DNA from: Viola odorata
Lineage: Eukaryota > Streptophyta > Magnoliopsida > Malpighiales > Violaceae
Assembly (NCBI GenBank): GCA_963691705.1
Contig: OY829539.1
Location: 44,959,656 to 45,023,655 of the forward strand
Direction of reading: 5' to 3'
Length of the DNA stretch: 64,000 bases
Shown one piece after another: positions 23,779-35,286 of the stretch. The translations under genes and the position numbers were made by a program. Positions within the stretch are counted from its first letter, which is position 1; each line of letters starts with the position of its first letter. Under the pieces are notes generated by a model that did not search any database, was not told where the DNA came from, and was given only the letters and a program-made list of their open reading frames with translations.

Positions 23779-25074
23779 TGACCGGTTGTCGAAGCCGTAA
23801 AAAATAATAATATAAACCTGCTAACAATGTGCACAATAAATTGTGTATAGTGGCAACAGGGTCGATCCATAGGGACTAGGGTAGACACTAACTTGTGTGT
23901 GCGACTAGGGCAAACAGACCAAAATAGTAACAAATGGGGGGTTTGAAAGTTATTGATTAATCTAATGTAAACTAGGATAGTAATGACAGACAGTAATAAA
24001 ACAAATAAGAAATCGATAGAGAGAGGAGTTCCCAATAGGAATCTATCTCCGGTTGCATTTGCGGTCAGCCGATCATTGGTGTAGTGATCTTCTACCCCTT
24101 GCTGATAGATGTACTATGGGGACCAGGTACGTTTAGGTCCCCTACTTTCTTTCGTTCAAGAAACTACCCCAAGGTACGTTTATGGAGTAGTCTTGACATT
24201 TTGCCATCCCCCAAGGTACGTTTATGGGGGCAATACTCAAAGGCCCATGAAGCTGAAGAAAGACACACCTAAGGCGAGACACTCAGTGCATTCGAGGCTC
24301 TACCCTAATCACTTGCTTAACCCAGTCGGATTGGGCCAACGACCTGATGACTCTGGTCTGGTTGTCTACTTTACCCTACAGCCTCACGTTAGTTATTACC
24401 ATAGAGATGACTTTAATCGTCTAGGTTTAGCTACTAGTTGATCAGGCTTGTAACAGTCCTAGCAGATTTGACAAGAATTCATTAAGCAAATAAATATAAA
24501 CCAGCGATATATTAAATTTCAATTAGACCTCACGACTTTCCTAAGCAACCTTCGATGATTCCTACCAAGAACAAAGAGCTTAGCCGCTCATATTAAAAAT
24601 AAAATAAATAAAATAATTAGATTGCAAGAAAAGAAGAAGAAAATTGAAAATTCCTTATTTATTACCGGCCGGAGTAAAGCTCCGGTTTATTGGACAGAAT
24701 AAAAGAACGCCGGAGGCAGAGTAGAAAATCCGAGAGAGTGGAAGATAAAAGATGGCCCCTGTCCTCAAGTCTAAAAGGGTTTTAAAAGGAGAAATCACAA
24801 AGATGGAAATTCTAATAATAGAAATTAATAAAAGGGAAATCCTAAATTTAATTGGAGTTAATCCCAAAGTGTATGTGTGGTGAACGCGTGCGTACAACTA
24901 CAAGGCCTAGCTGATCAAATCCGTCAAAATTCCAGCGAATAATGCATCTTTTCGTAATTTCCTCTCCAAAAACCAAGATCTGCAAATAGTAAGGAAACAG
25001 TAACCAATTAGCAACATCAAGATCTAAAATGGGCTAGAAAGGAAGGGAAAATTCGCACAAAATGCATCATATCA
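23779..25074 (-). mobile_element. 3' LTR of N2
   Basis: On the plus strand TGACCGGTTG...GCATCATATCA, 1296 bp, followed by the complement of a polypurine tract. The family hairpin is at 24665-24685. Compared with 55391-56597 about 110 bp are missing after 24868, replaced by a 21-base filler. Over a 310-base stretch the two LTRs differ at roughly 5% of positions by eye. Confidence 0.88.
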
Positions 25075-25087
25075 AATACCCCCACAC
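25075..25087 (-). other. Polypurine tract of N2
   Basis: On the minus strand GTGTGGGGGTATT runs directly into the LTR start TGATATGATG. Confidence 0.78.
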
Positions 25088-26720
25088 TACCCCAATGCTG
25101 GTCCTCGAGCATTACTCTTAAAACACCCCCTGCTAAGAATAAACAGTATCAACCCAAGGCACACAAATACAACGCGTTCACCACACATACACTTCATCCA
25201 ATCAACACCGCCTCCTATCTAGATAGCATCTACATCAAACCCAAGGAATAACGAAACCAAGGGAGAGACTTTCCCATATCAGTTAGCTGCAAGCAATCCT
25301 CACTTAGTAAACAGTGTTTGCACTCACACTCAGAACTAGGGCTAGGTGCTTAACGCTCATAAAATGCAAATGACGCAACACACAGTTTGGTTTCGCAATA
25401 GTGATCCAAGTTAAAATCCACATACATGGGCAATCAATCAATCAAAAAGACTTTACAAGGGGGAAGAAAGAAAGAGGGTGTATGGTGTAGAAGTGAAAAG
25501 GGGGGAGAAATATGAGATGGAGAGAAGAGGAAGAAGAGGGGAAGTGGATAATTGAATAGAGTTAGAAAGAATCCTTAGCTGGAGAATGAAGAGAAGTTGG
25601 TGAGAAGGCACCCTTCAGCCAATAGTAGAAAGAGAGTGAGTCTGTTGTGGAGGATTTCTCTTCTGTGATGGAGCTGGCAGTCTACTTCTTTAGTTCATGA
25701 TTTACTCCGTTTTCCTTTTGTGCTCCTCTTTTGCTCAAATATATTTATTGAATTTTTTTTTAAAAAAATCTATTTTTTTTCTTTTTTAAGATTGAGAGCA
25801 AAAAGGATCATGTACAATATTTTTCTTCTGTCTGACTGGAGTAGAAATTATTCTTCGTTTCCATATCGCTCATCGAATGACTACTTTCAGCATCTCTGTT
25901 TGGCCGCTCAATACCCCCACACTTAAGGTTTGCTCCGTCTAGCCCCTTATGCTGCTTGTCGCGTTCGAAAGAAATGCCTCTCACCTGCTAAGGAAAGAAC
26001 AAAGAAAACAGGCTCAAATGGGTGAGAAGAGAAGAAAAAATGGAGGTGAGATGAATGTCTAGGGCAAGATGATGAAAGAAAAGAAAGAGAATTGAAGAAA
26101 GAGGGAGAGGAGAGGTTGCAAAGTCCTTTATCATTTTGTGCTTTCGCATGTCTGATGGTGCCCATACCCAGGGATCTCATGCGAAACTAACTAGTAACTA
26201 GTCATGCATTTATCACACATAAAAGATTATGACATGAAGGCTCAAAATACTCACAAGGGCATAATTCAGTGATTGCAAGCGACTAGGACTAGATGTAGTT
26301 ATAAGTGCTAACAGACAGTGTGATGGTGCAAGTGGATTTTATGCAGTGAGTGAGATTTCCTGTGTGCAAAGGGCGTAGACTTTTCATTAAAGTTAGGGGA
26401 CTATGAAAACAAGGGTAGTGTTGTTTTGGCAAAGAGAATATTTACAGAAAAAAACTCTAAGCAAAAATCATGCAAGTGCAAGGGCAAGCATCATGCAAAC
26501 AAAAGTAAACATGCAGTTAAGCAAATATGGTAGACACATAAGTGTCCCTCCCCCACACTTAGGCAATGCATCGTCCTCGGTGCGGAGAAGGGACTCACAC
26601 AAAAACAAGAAAAATATAGTTCCAAAAGTAGAAAAATAAAAGGGAGTTTAGCGGGAAATTAAAAAAAAAAGTACAAAAGTTCCAGCCCGAAGGCAAAAGA
26701 GAGAAAGTTTATGAGAGGGA
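25088..26720 (-). other. Non-coding 3' interior of N2
   Basis: Between the env-position ORF and the polypurine tract. No supported coding sequence. It contains the conserved CCCCAATGCT..CCTCGAGCATT block that also follows the 3' LTRs of N4 and D. Bases 25172-25192 are the inverted source of the filler in the LTR. Confidence 0.65.
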
Positions 26721-28894
26721 TCAAGGGTTGGCCGGAGGCCGGAGCCTGGATGTAAGCTCATCTGGGAGTTGCTGGACAAGGCCAATTAGGGTACGAAGCA
26801 AGGCATTCGTCTCAGCAAGTGCAGAAGAGGATGGTGCAGCATCAGATGAACCCTGAGCGTCTAGGCTGGGATGCTGAGCAGCAGAGGGTGGCCGAGAGGC
26901 GGAAGGAGTGTCATCATTTGCTAGGTCTGGGCACTCGAATTGTCCGTCATTCCCTACACTAAAAACGCGATTCATGGGATCTGTACAGCCTGCACTGAAA
27001 CACAAAACACGACCCTCCAAATGAAAGTAGCCCATACCATCGAGGGTACGACGTTAAGAAATTTAAATCCAATGGGAGAGAAGAGATTGCAATTGTTTAC
27101 ATCTAGGGTACGATGCTGGACAACAAGTCTAGTAATGAGTGAACGTAGAACTGGATTTCTTTCATTAGTGATAATTGCATTTAATTCAGTAGCAATCCAG
27201 TACCCTAAGTTTACCCTATGACCATTACGCATGCAACAAAGGAAAAACAGCTCCTGCACAGACAGCTGGCTCGAGGAGTTTATTTTTCCAGCAAAGGTAA
27301 GAGCGATGCATTTGTGTAGGATGCGAAGAGCAGGGTCAGAAATTTGGTGGGCCTTTGACCTGCGGGAGTTATACCTGGAAGTGGGGTCACCAGTCAACTC
27401 CTTTAATGCCGAGTCTACATCAGACGACTCGGGGTAGGCGGCAAAAGCACCTAGGTACCAAGGGGCACCTAGGTCAGATTCTTGGGCAAACCCCAACATG
27501 ACATTAAATTGATCTAATGAGAGGTGTGACCACTCATTGACCAGCCTGGAATTCACTACTCTATCAGCCCCAAGATGCAGACCACTCTTTCCTTATTGTT
27601 TTAGCCTATCCATATCAAACCAAAAACTAGCATATAACTCATGACTTAATTCCAAATATACAGAATGCTCAAAGTCAAATATAACACCCCACCCTATATT
27701 ATTAATCAGTTCTCTAACTCGATTACCCACACCCATATGGTCAAGCAGTTCATAATCAAGTAAAGCACAAGGGACCATACTTTTTCCATGCAATGCAAGC
27801 AACTTATCATAACTAGGCTTATCTAGAAAATTAATCCAACCGTTTAAACGAGTGAGGTCAGGTATCACCTGGGCTAGGGGTGTTGGGGTGTCTGTTCTGG
27901 CTTGGGTTGATTTGGCTACTGGTGTGGCAATGGGCGTCTTGCCCTTGCTGCTGGTACCATGCAGTGTCTTGCGAGGCCTAGGCGTCGCATCCAGCGGAGC
28001 TGGGGCTCTAAGCTTTCTGCTGGTCAGAGGCACTTCCTCCTCTTCCTCTGCCTCATCCTCATCCTTGGGCTCAGCTCCTTTCTCTACTTCAGCGTCCTCC
28101 TCCATACTTTCATCACCAAACCCCTTAATCGAGATCTGCAAGAAGACCTTCTTTGGCTTTTGTTGGGTTTCGCTGTAACAGACCGGGTCCACGAGGCGTC
28201 CTCTCGAGGTCATACCTCAACTCATGGGCAAGCCGGTGTCAGATGGGGTTTCGTCCAAGATCTGGATCTCAGGCTCGGGGTGTCCTTCATTGGGTTTCCC
28301 TGGGCATCATTGACAGCGACATCACCCTCCTCAACATCTGCATCTGTGTCACTCTCCTCCTCAGAACCAGTCGATTCGTCATCACCGTCTAGAGCAATGA
28401 CACTGTCAGTCGCCACGTCGGTGGTGCTCAATGGCAAGGAGGTAGCGACTGACTGTTGAGTGGTGACTGAAGGTGTGTCCTCCTCTGATTTGCCAGTCTC
28501 TTCCCCCAGAATCTGTCTCATACTCGCCGGAGGAGGTTTCTTCATCCTCTTCATCGGCGGCGGCTACTGGTGGATCCACCGGTGGCAGTGGTGTGGCGGT
28601 TTTAGGTTTTGGGGTGGGTGGCGGAGGTGATTTGGGTAGTGTTGGTTTAGGTGTCATTTTGGGTTGGGTTTTGGGTGTTTTGGTTGCTAACGGAGCTACA
28701 ACTGGAGTAGTAGCAGTGGTCAAAGTCGGCATCTGCGGTTGTTGCTGGACGGAGGTTGTGGTTGTCATTCTAGTTGTAGGGGGCGCGACTGGAATGGGGT
28801 TAGAGGGAGCTGGTGGTTTGGTCGGAGTGGCTGTTCTTGGTCGTTGGACGGTGGGGATGTCTGTCCTAGCGGCGGAGGTTTTGGAACGGGCCAT
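26721..28894 (-). pseudogene. Env-position ORF of N2, ATHILA ORF-1-like
   Basis: A long gene on the pol strand, downstream of pol. It starts MARSKTSAARTD. The first 250 or so residues are Thr/Pro-rich with acidic runs (ADEEDEETSSGEY; DEDEAEEEEEV). The conserved domain begins near LTRLNGWINFLDKPSYDKLL and continues with ELINNIGWGVIFDFEHSVYL, ELSHELYASFWFD and HLSLDQFNVMLGFAQESDLG, then SVQELFFLCCMRNGHRVNLG. The order (a helical block, NIGW, a tyrosine/leucine-rich block, then LSLDQFN) resembles the ATHILA ORF-1 family, which occupies the env position in Athila elements. Frameshifts near 28480, 28220 and 27000, and stops after 27593, break it. The copy in N4 (40688-43082) confirms the reading. 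Function unknown. Confidence 0.75.
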
Positions 28895-29479
28895 AGGAGC
28901 GCGTTTGAGAGGTTGGAAGAGTAAGAGTCTGTGGATTTTGGGGAAGAAGGTAAAGTAAGGGAATAGAAGTACATGTTTTGTTTAAAAAGGAAGGAAGGAG
29001 TAAATCATGGGTTGTTGCAATTCCATAGCCGTTTTGTGCTTTAATGCTTGAGCGGCCCACCAGATCCTAACTGCCAAATAAAGGAAACAAATCCCAACAA
29101 TAAATGGACCCTTTTCAAATTAGAAATTTGAAGACCAAGTCAGCATAGGAGTAGAAAAAGGAAAGAGAATAAAATCATCTCCCTGTCAAAAAGGAATTTG
29201 CATAGATCCTGGAGAGAAAAGTGGGGATTAGGAATAAATTAAATAAATAAAAGGAAATAAAATCAAGGAAAATAAAGGGAAATAATTTACATAATAAAAA
29301 GGAAAAATAATTTAATTAATAAAAAGGAAAGGAAAATAAATAAATAAATGTACAGATGCGGGAATTAAAGAGAATAATGTCCAAAAGGGGAAATGATAAA
29401 TAAAAAGAAAAGGGACACGTGGGTTGCCTCCTACGGAGCGCCTGGGTTAACTTCTAGGCCTAAACGATCGAAACACGGA
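28895..29479 (-). other. Spacer between pol and the env-position ORF of N2
   Basis: A-rich non-coding sequence. The stretch CGTGGGTTGCCTCC near 29418 is conserved at the same place in N4 (near 43475), so it may be a functional element such as part of a leader for the downstream ORF. Confidence 0.5.
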
Positions 29480-31157
29480 TCATTTCTGGTCTAGTGGGAC
29501 AACCACCGTGGTTTCTTCAGTTGTGAATGGTTTAAAACCTTCATAGAAGGGTTTCAAATGATGTCCGTTGACTTTGAAGATCACCCCTGTGTCCAAACTC
29601 TGGATCTCGACAGCTCCATGGTCATATATGTGCTTGATCACGTATGGGCCTGTCCATTTGGATTTTAGCTTACCTGCAAACAATCTGAGACTGGAGTTGT
29701 ACAATAAAACTTTTTGACCTATCTCAAATTTTTTGTTAAGGATCAACTTATCGTGGTATGCCTTTGTCTTGCCCTTGTAGATTAGAGCATTCTCGTAGGC
29801 ATCATCACGGAGCTTCTCTAACTCCTAGATCTGTAGGCGTCTTTGCTTCCCTACTTCATCGATGTCCATATTAACTTTTCGGATTGCCCAAAAAGCTTTA
29901 TGTTATATCTCGACTGGAAGGTGACAAGGCTTGCCGTAGACAAGTCGGTATGGTGTCATGCCTATGGGGGTCTTGAAGGCTGTGCGGTAGGCCCAAAAGG
30001 CGTCGTCTAGTTTTAAGCTCCAATCCTTATGAGATCGATTGACTTTCTACTATAGTATGGACTTTATCTCTCGATTGGACACCTTGGCCTGGCCATTCGT
30101 TTGCGGGTGGTAAGCTCTAGACATGCAGTGTGTCACGCCGTATTGTCCTAGCAGTTTAGCTACTGCACGATTGCAAAAGTGGCTGCCTCTGTCACTGATG
30201 AGGGCGCGTGGCATCCCAAACCTGTTGAAAATGTTAGTGCATAGGAAGGCTACAACAACTTTTGAATCATTAGTTCTGGTCGCCTTGGCCTCGACCCATT
30301 TGGAAACATAATCTACTACAAGGAGGATATAGATATTAACAAATGAGTTGGAGAAAGGACCCATGAAATCGATGCCCCAAATATCAAATATCTCGCAGGT
30401 AATGATGCATGTGAGGGGCATCTAGTTTTTGGCTCCAATATTCCCTATGGCTTGACAGCAAGGGCAAGCAGCACAAAATATATAGTTGTCCTTGAAAAGA
30501 GATGGCCAGTAAAGACCAGCCTCTAAAACTTTCAGTGTTGTTTTCTTAGCACCAAGTGTCCTCCCTCGGTCGAGGAGTGGCAGAAGTTAAGGATGGAGGG
30601 GACTTCATCTAAGGTCATGCAACGCCGAATGATTTGGTCCGAGCAATATTTCTAGAGATAGGGGTTGTCCCAAATGAAGTATTTAGCCTGCCTCCTGTTC
30701 GGTTCCTCTCTAAGTCGATGGAATCAGTAGGAAAAACTCTTGTAGCACAAAAGTTTGCGATGTCTGAAAACCAGGGGAATTGAACAACATGGGTAAGACA
30801 AACCTGCTCATTCGGAAAGGTATCATAGATGGGTTCCATGGAGTTGTCCTCTTGAAATGGGAGTCGGCTGAGGTGGTCAGCTACTAAATTCTCAGTCCCC
30901 TTCTTATCTTTTATCTCCAAATCGAACTCTTGGAGTAAAAGAATCCATCTAATCAAGCACGGTTTGGCATCAAGTTTCATCAAAAGACATCTAAGGGCTA
31001 CATGATCAGAGAAAACAGTTACTTTAGTGCATAAGAGATACTGGTAAAATTTATCCAAAGCAAAAACAACGACAAGAAGTTCTTTTTCGGTTGTAGTATA
31101 ATTCCGTTGAGCTGCATCCATGAGCTTCGAGGTGTAGTAGATGACATAGACTGACAA
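29480..31157 (-). pseudogene. pol fragment of N2: RNase H and integrase
   Basis: Starts inside RNase H ([38 protein letters not shown]), with the RNase H end at [20 protein letters not shown] and [11 protein letters not shown]. The integrase core is at about 30421-30000: [12 protein letters not shown] (first Asp), [12 protein letters not shown] (second Asp), [11 protein letters not shown] (Glu), so the three catalytic residues remain. Tandem stops follow at about 30050, and the C-terminal part ([20 protein letters not shown]) resumes at 29746-29480. There is no chromodomain. Upstream pol is lost at the joint with N3. Confidence 0.87.
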
Positions 31158-33299
31158 GACCAGAGCCGGGTGACACTATATTTGTATCTCGGTGTCGCCG
31201 ACGAAGTGGTTAGTGCTGCCCTTGTACGAGACGACAACCACATCCACGACCCTGGATACTTCGTCAGTCATATTTTGAAAGATGCTGAGTTGCGATATGC
31301 TCGCATTGAAAAATAGCGTTTGCGTTGGTACAGACCATACGCAACATGGACAGATATTTTCAGGCCCACCCCGTCATCGTGCTCACAGACCAACCTTTGA
31401 GAAGAATTTTCAGAAAGCCTGAGTCTTCGGGGAGAATGCTGATCTGGGCCATTGAACTCGAACAATTTGGGCTACAGTATAAAGTCCGACCATCCGTAAA
31501 AGCCCAAGTCCTAGCAGACTTCATAGCCGAGTGCAACTTTACGCAGGATTCATTGACCGACTTACCAGAAGAGGAAAGAGATGATTTGGATCTCCCGTTC
31601 CCTGAAACCTATACCGACTTGTGGGTTGTCCACGTGGATAGGGCCAAGAACCAAGAACTAGCTGAAGCCGGAATCTTCGTAACTGGACCACTAGGCATAC
31701 AAATACGATATGCCATCAGAATCCTACAGCCGTTATCCAACAACGCGACAGAATATGAGGCACTACTAGCTGGACTCAGGATAGGGAAAAATCTGTCCAC
31801 GAAAGCCATACATGACGCCGGAGTAATGGAAGACTTTCGACTATTGATATATGGCGATTCCAAGCTAGTAATAGACCAGGTATTGGGCAATTCCCAGGCT
31901 AGAGAGCCCATTATGATCCAATACCTCTCTAAAGTGAAACACGAGTTGATAGAAATAAGAAAAAGAGGCATACAAGTCGACATCGAGTATGTCCCTCGAG
32001 AAGATAACGCTGAGGCTGATAATCTCGCCAAGATTGCAGTGAATCCAAAAGCAGCCATACCCGTCGACGTGTACTTTGAGGAAATATCCGTACCTTCCTT
32101 TATGGAAGAACAAGCGTCGCTTTGCATCGAAGAACTCAAAAATGACTGGCGGATTCCTGTAATAAAATTTCTAAAGCACGATGAGTTGCCCAGTGATAAC
32201 GCTGAAAAGAAGAAAGTGTTGAAATAGGCGACACGGTGTACATACTATGACGGAGAGTTAGTCCGGAGATGCTTCTCTCATCCAGCTGCCAAGTGTATAA
32301 CGGAACAAGAAGGCCTCCACACCTTACGAGAAATTCACGAAGGGATATGTGGCATGCACGTGTCCGGTGGTACTTTGGCCGCACAAGTCTTTAGGTCAGG
32401 TTTCTACTGGCCCACCATTCGTAGGGACTGCGATAACTTTGTACGAACCTGTCAAAAATGTCAAGAGTTCTCCAGGATTCCCCGACGACCTGCCACGGAA
32501 ATCTCTGAAATCGTGGCCCCTTGTCCTTTTGCCAAATGGGGCATTGACAGCCTAAGCCCCTTTCCAAGGGCAAGATCTCAGTTGAAATTCGTAGTCGTGG
32601 CAGTGGACTATTTCACGAAATGTGCAGAAGCGGAAGCGGTGGCTAACATCACAACAGAGAAAATATGGCATTTCTTCAAACACCAAGTTATCATGCGATT
32701 TGGTATACCTCGAGTATTGGTCAGTGATAACGGGACCCAATTCACAAGTCAATTCTTTAGAAACCAGTGTCCTCAGCAGTATGAAGAAAAGCCTAGAGGG
32801 TGCTAAAAAGAAATGGGCAGATGAGCTGCCATACGTGATGTGGGCATACCGCATGACCGTCAAAACTAGTACAGGAGAAACGTCCTTCGCATTGGCTTTT
32901 GGCACTGAGGCCGTCACATCGGTAGAAATCAGTACTCTAAGCCTGTGAGTGGCATACTTCAAGGAAGAAATAAATGAAGAGAGGTTGCGGACGAACCTCA
33001 ACGCGTTGCTAGAACTGCATGAAGAAACACTCCTGAAAATGCTGCACTATAATAGAAAGATGGCGCGATATCATAACAGGCGCGTCAAAGAACGACTGCT
33101 GAAAGTAGGAGACTTGGAACTCAGGGACAAACGAGTGGTTGGACAACGTATGTGGAAACTCAGTCCAAACTGCGATGGCCCATATCGCGTTACCCACGTT
33201 ATCGGGAAAGGAGTATACCACTTGGAAACACTTGACGGTACCCCTTTACCTAACTCTTGGAACATAACTCGTTTGAAATTATATCATGCAAGAATATGA
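31158..33299 (+). pseudogene. pol fragment of N3: dual RNase H and integrase
   Basis: The first RNase H begins near 31170 (VADEVVSAALVRDD), has a frameshift near 31312, and continues DRYFQAHPVIVLTDQPLRR. The second RNase H, at about 31615-32045, keeps its four acidic residues: WVVHVDRA, TEYEALLAG, IYGDSKLV, EDNAEADNLA. A stop (TAG) at 32225-32227 follows. The integrase has an HHCC finger (HEGICGMH ... CQKC, about 32338-32461) and two of its three catalytic residues (WGIDSL; VSDNGTQF). The stretch that should carry the Glu is deleted between 32766 and about 32780, and the reading frame shifts there. The tail KMARYHNRRVKER ... ITRLKLYHA ends at 33299. No chromodomain. Confidence 0.88.
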
Positions 33300-33410
33300 C
33301 ATGTTTCTGCACGTTTAGACTTGGGAAGCAATAACATATGTTAACGATCAAATCAGAAATATTGTCGTTTATTTTTTGTATGATTGATTGCGTGCAGATA
33401 ACGAAGGGTG

Positions 33411-33838
33411 CCAGGAGTGAAAATCCTATCCTTGTGACAACCGCTCCTAATCAGACGGCTCACTAAGACGAGGCACGCCCTGGCATACTTAAAGATTCAA
33501 CGCTGGGAGTGAAAATCCTATCCTTGTGACAACCGGGCTAATACAGACGGCTCACTAAGACAAGGCACGCCCTGGCACCCCTAGGAGTGAAAATCCTATC
33601 CTTGTGACAACTGGGCTAATACAGATGGCTCACTAAGACGAGGCATGCCCCAGGGAAACAACAACTCCACCCTGGAAGTGAAAATCCTATCCTTGTGACG
33701 ACCGTGCTAACATAAACGTCTCACTAAGACGAGGCACGCTCTAGGGAAGTGAGGACCCAACACCTAGAAGTGAAAATCATATCCTTGTGACAACCGCTCC
33801 TAATCAGACGGCTCACTAAGACGAGGCACGCTCCAGGC
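33411..33838 (+). repeat. Five tandem repeats downstream of N3 pol
   Basis: Five copies begin near 33415, 33507, 33585, 33676 and 33768 (spacing 78-92 bp). Each has GTGAAAATCCTATCCTTGTG, then a variable CTAAT..AGACG stretch, then CTCACTAAGACGAGGCACGC, ended by a short spacer of varying length. Tandem repeats between pol and the 3' LTR are common in Tat/Ogre-type elements. The unit carries no open frame and is not CRISPR-like. Confidence 0.9.
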
Positions 33839-35286
33839 CAATTGTGGAAAATCAGAACAAATTGTGATATCCCAGCAAGTAACTAGACGACAAATACCCG
33901 GTGAAGTTGGTTGGACTGAAAAACAACATAAGTAATGCCCTGGCGAGGCCGGATTCAGCGAGGCTGAATGAAAAAGCAATATCAACATCACCCCGACACA
34001 TGCGGGTGAATGCTCATAAAGGCAACTACCGTTTATTATTGCATGCCGTTTTACTAACGCAGTAAGGCAATAATTGAGAATTTGCAGGAAATCATAGAAA
34101 TGCTGAAATAATGAAGAGACCGACGCCCGTGTAGGCGGTAACGTCATACGGTCTGTTATCATGATTCACATAGCGAGTATACTATCACCGAAACTTGCCC
34201 CGTCATCTTGATCCAAGAAATACTGCTAGGTATTTTTGGCATTGGTCATATTAAACCTTTTGAACATATGATATCTTCCATCTGGGAACAAACAGGAATC
34301 TGTGGATGTCCTAGAAATACCCCTTATTATTCAACGGGGAACATGATAACAATAAAGAGGGCGATATCACAATATCTTCTTCCCGCTACATTGGCGAAAA
34401 GTTATCGCCGCATTATTTTGTCCCTGATAGAGGGGCGTATACACTGCCAGTATCATATTGCTCCGACATATATTCCTATAGAAAATGACACATCTATATC
34501 TATCTATATGGCATCTTCTGCTAACGATGAATATCTGCATCAGCACAGCGTCATTATGAAAATCTTTGCTCTTGAAATCCTTCTATTGATTAAACTATCT
34601 TGTCAAGGTAGTAATGGCAATATTCAAGGCAACAATGCCTTGGGAATGATATTCTTCGCTCTAAGGCGCATACTGCGATAATGCCATAATACTTTCTCTA
34701 GCCGATATGAACTATATGCTACATATCGCGATTCACGATGTTTTATTATTGCGAGATGTGTCTCCAAAGCTATGTGGTAAGTAGCGTTATCTCGCAACTA
34801 CATTCTATTCCTGGCAGAGGAAATGCGCATGCCTAGTCATGTCGCGATATCTTGGAAAACATCCGTTATTACATGCCTACATTCTATTCCTAGCAAAGGA
34901 AATGCGCATGCCTAGTCATGCCGCGGTATCTTGAAAAATACCCGTTAGTATACGCCTATAAGTCCACAGATTATATGGTAATTTTATGATTATACTATCT
35001 CCACTAGAATGCTATGATTTTGCTGCATTATGGCAGCCCTGCAGATAACACTTAGATCTATTGTGAACCTCGTCATCTCAATATTAGCATCAATAACACA
35101 AAGAAGATCAATAGTAAAAGGAGATAACAGATAAAATATGTGGTCGTTCAAGAACCCTGAGGGTTACAAAGGCAAAAGCCTCCAAAAAAGAGAAACAAAA
35201 ATGGGGCGATGTCCAAAACTCAAAAAAGGCAATAAAAGATGCCTATGGCACCGCCGTCCCGTTATTCCCTTGCCCCTCACAATTTT
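33839..35286 (+). other. Non-coding interior of N3
   Basis: No supported gene. It includes a two-copy tandem repeat (34800-34878 and 34879-34957, both starting ACATTCTATTCCT) and many GATATC/ATATCGC words. A 157-codon open frame at 34208-34681 shows no recognisable motif and is not called. Confidence 0.55.
34800..34957. repeat. Tandem duplication, 79-bp unit
   Basis: Two copies share GGAAATGCGCATGCCTAGTC. GCGCATGC forms a self-complementary centre. They differ at about a dozen positions. Confidence 0.85.

Noticed and set aside
33411..33838. CRISPR-like array
   Set aside because: Repeats are long with variable spacers of only a few to about 20 bases, in a plant retrotransposon. No cas genes; a eukaryotic context.
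34208..34681. 157-codon plus-strand frame in N3
   Set aside because: No recognisable domain and an unremarkable length for AT-rich DNA. Kept as non-coding interior.
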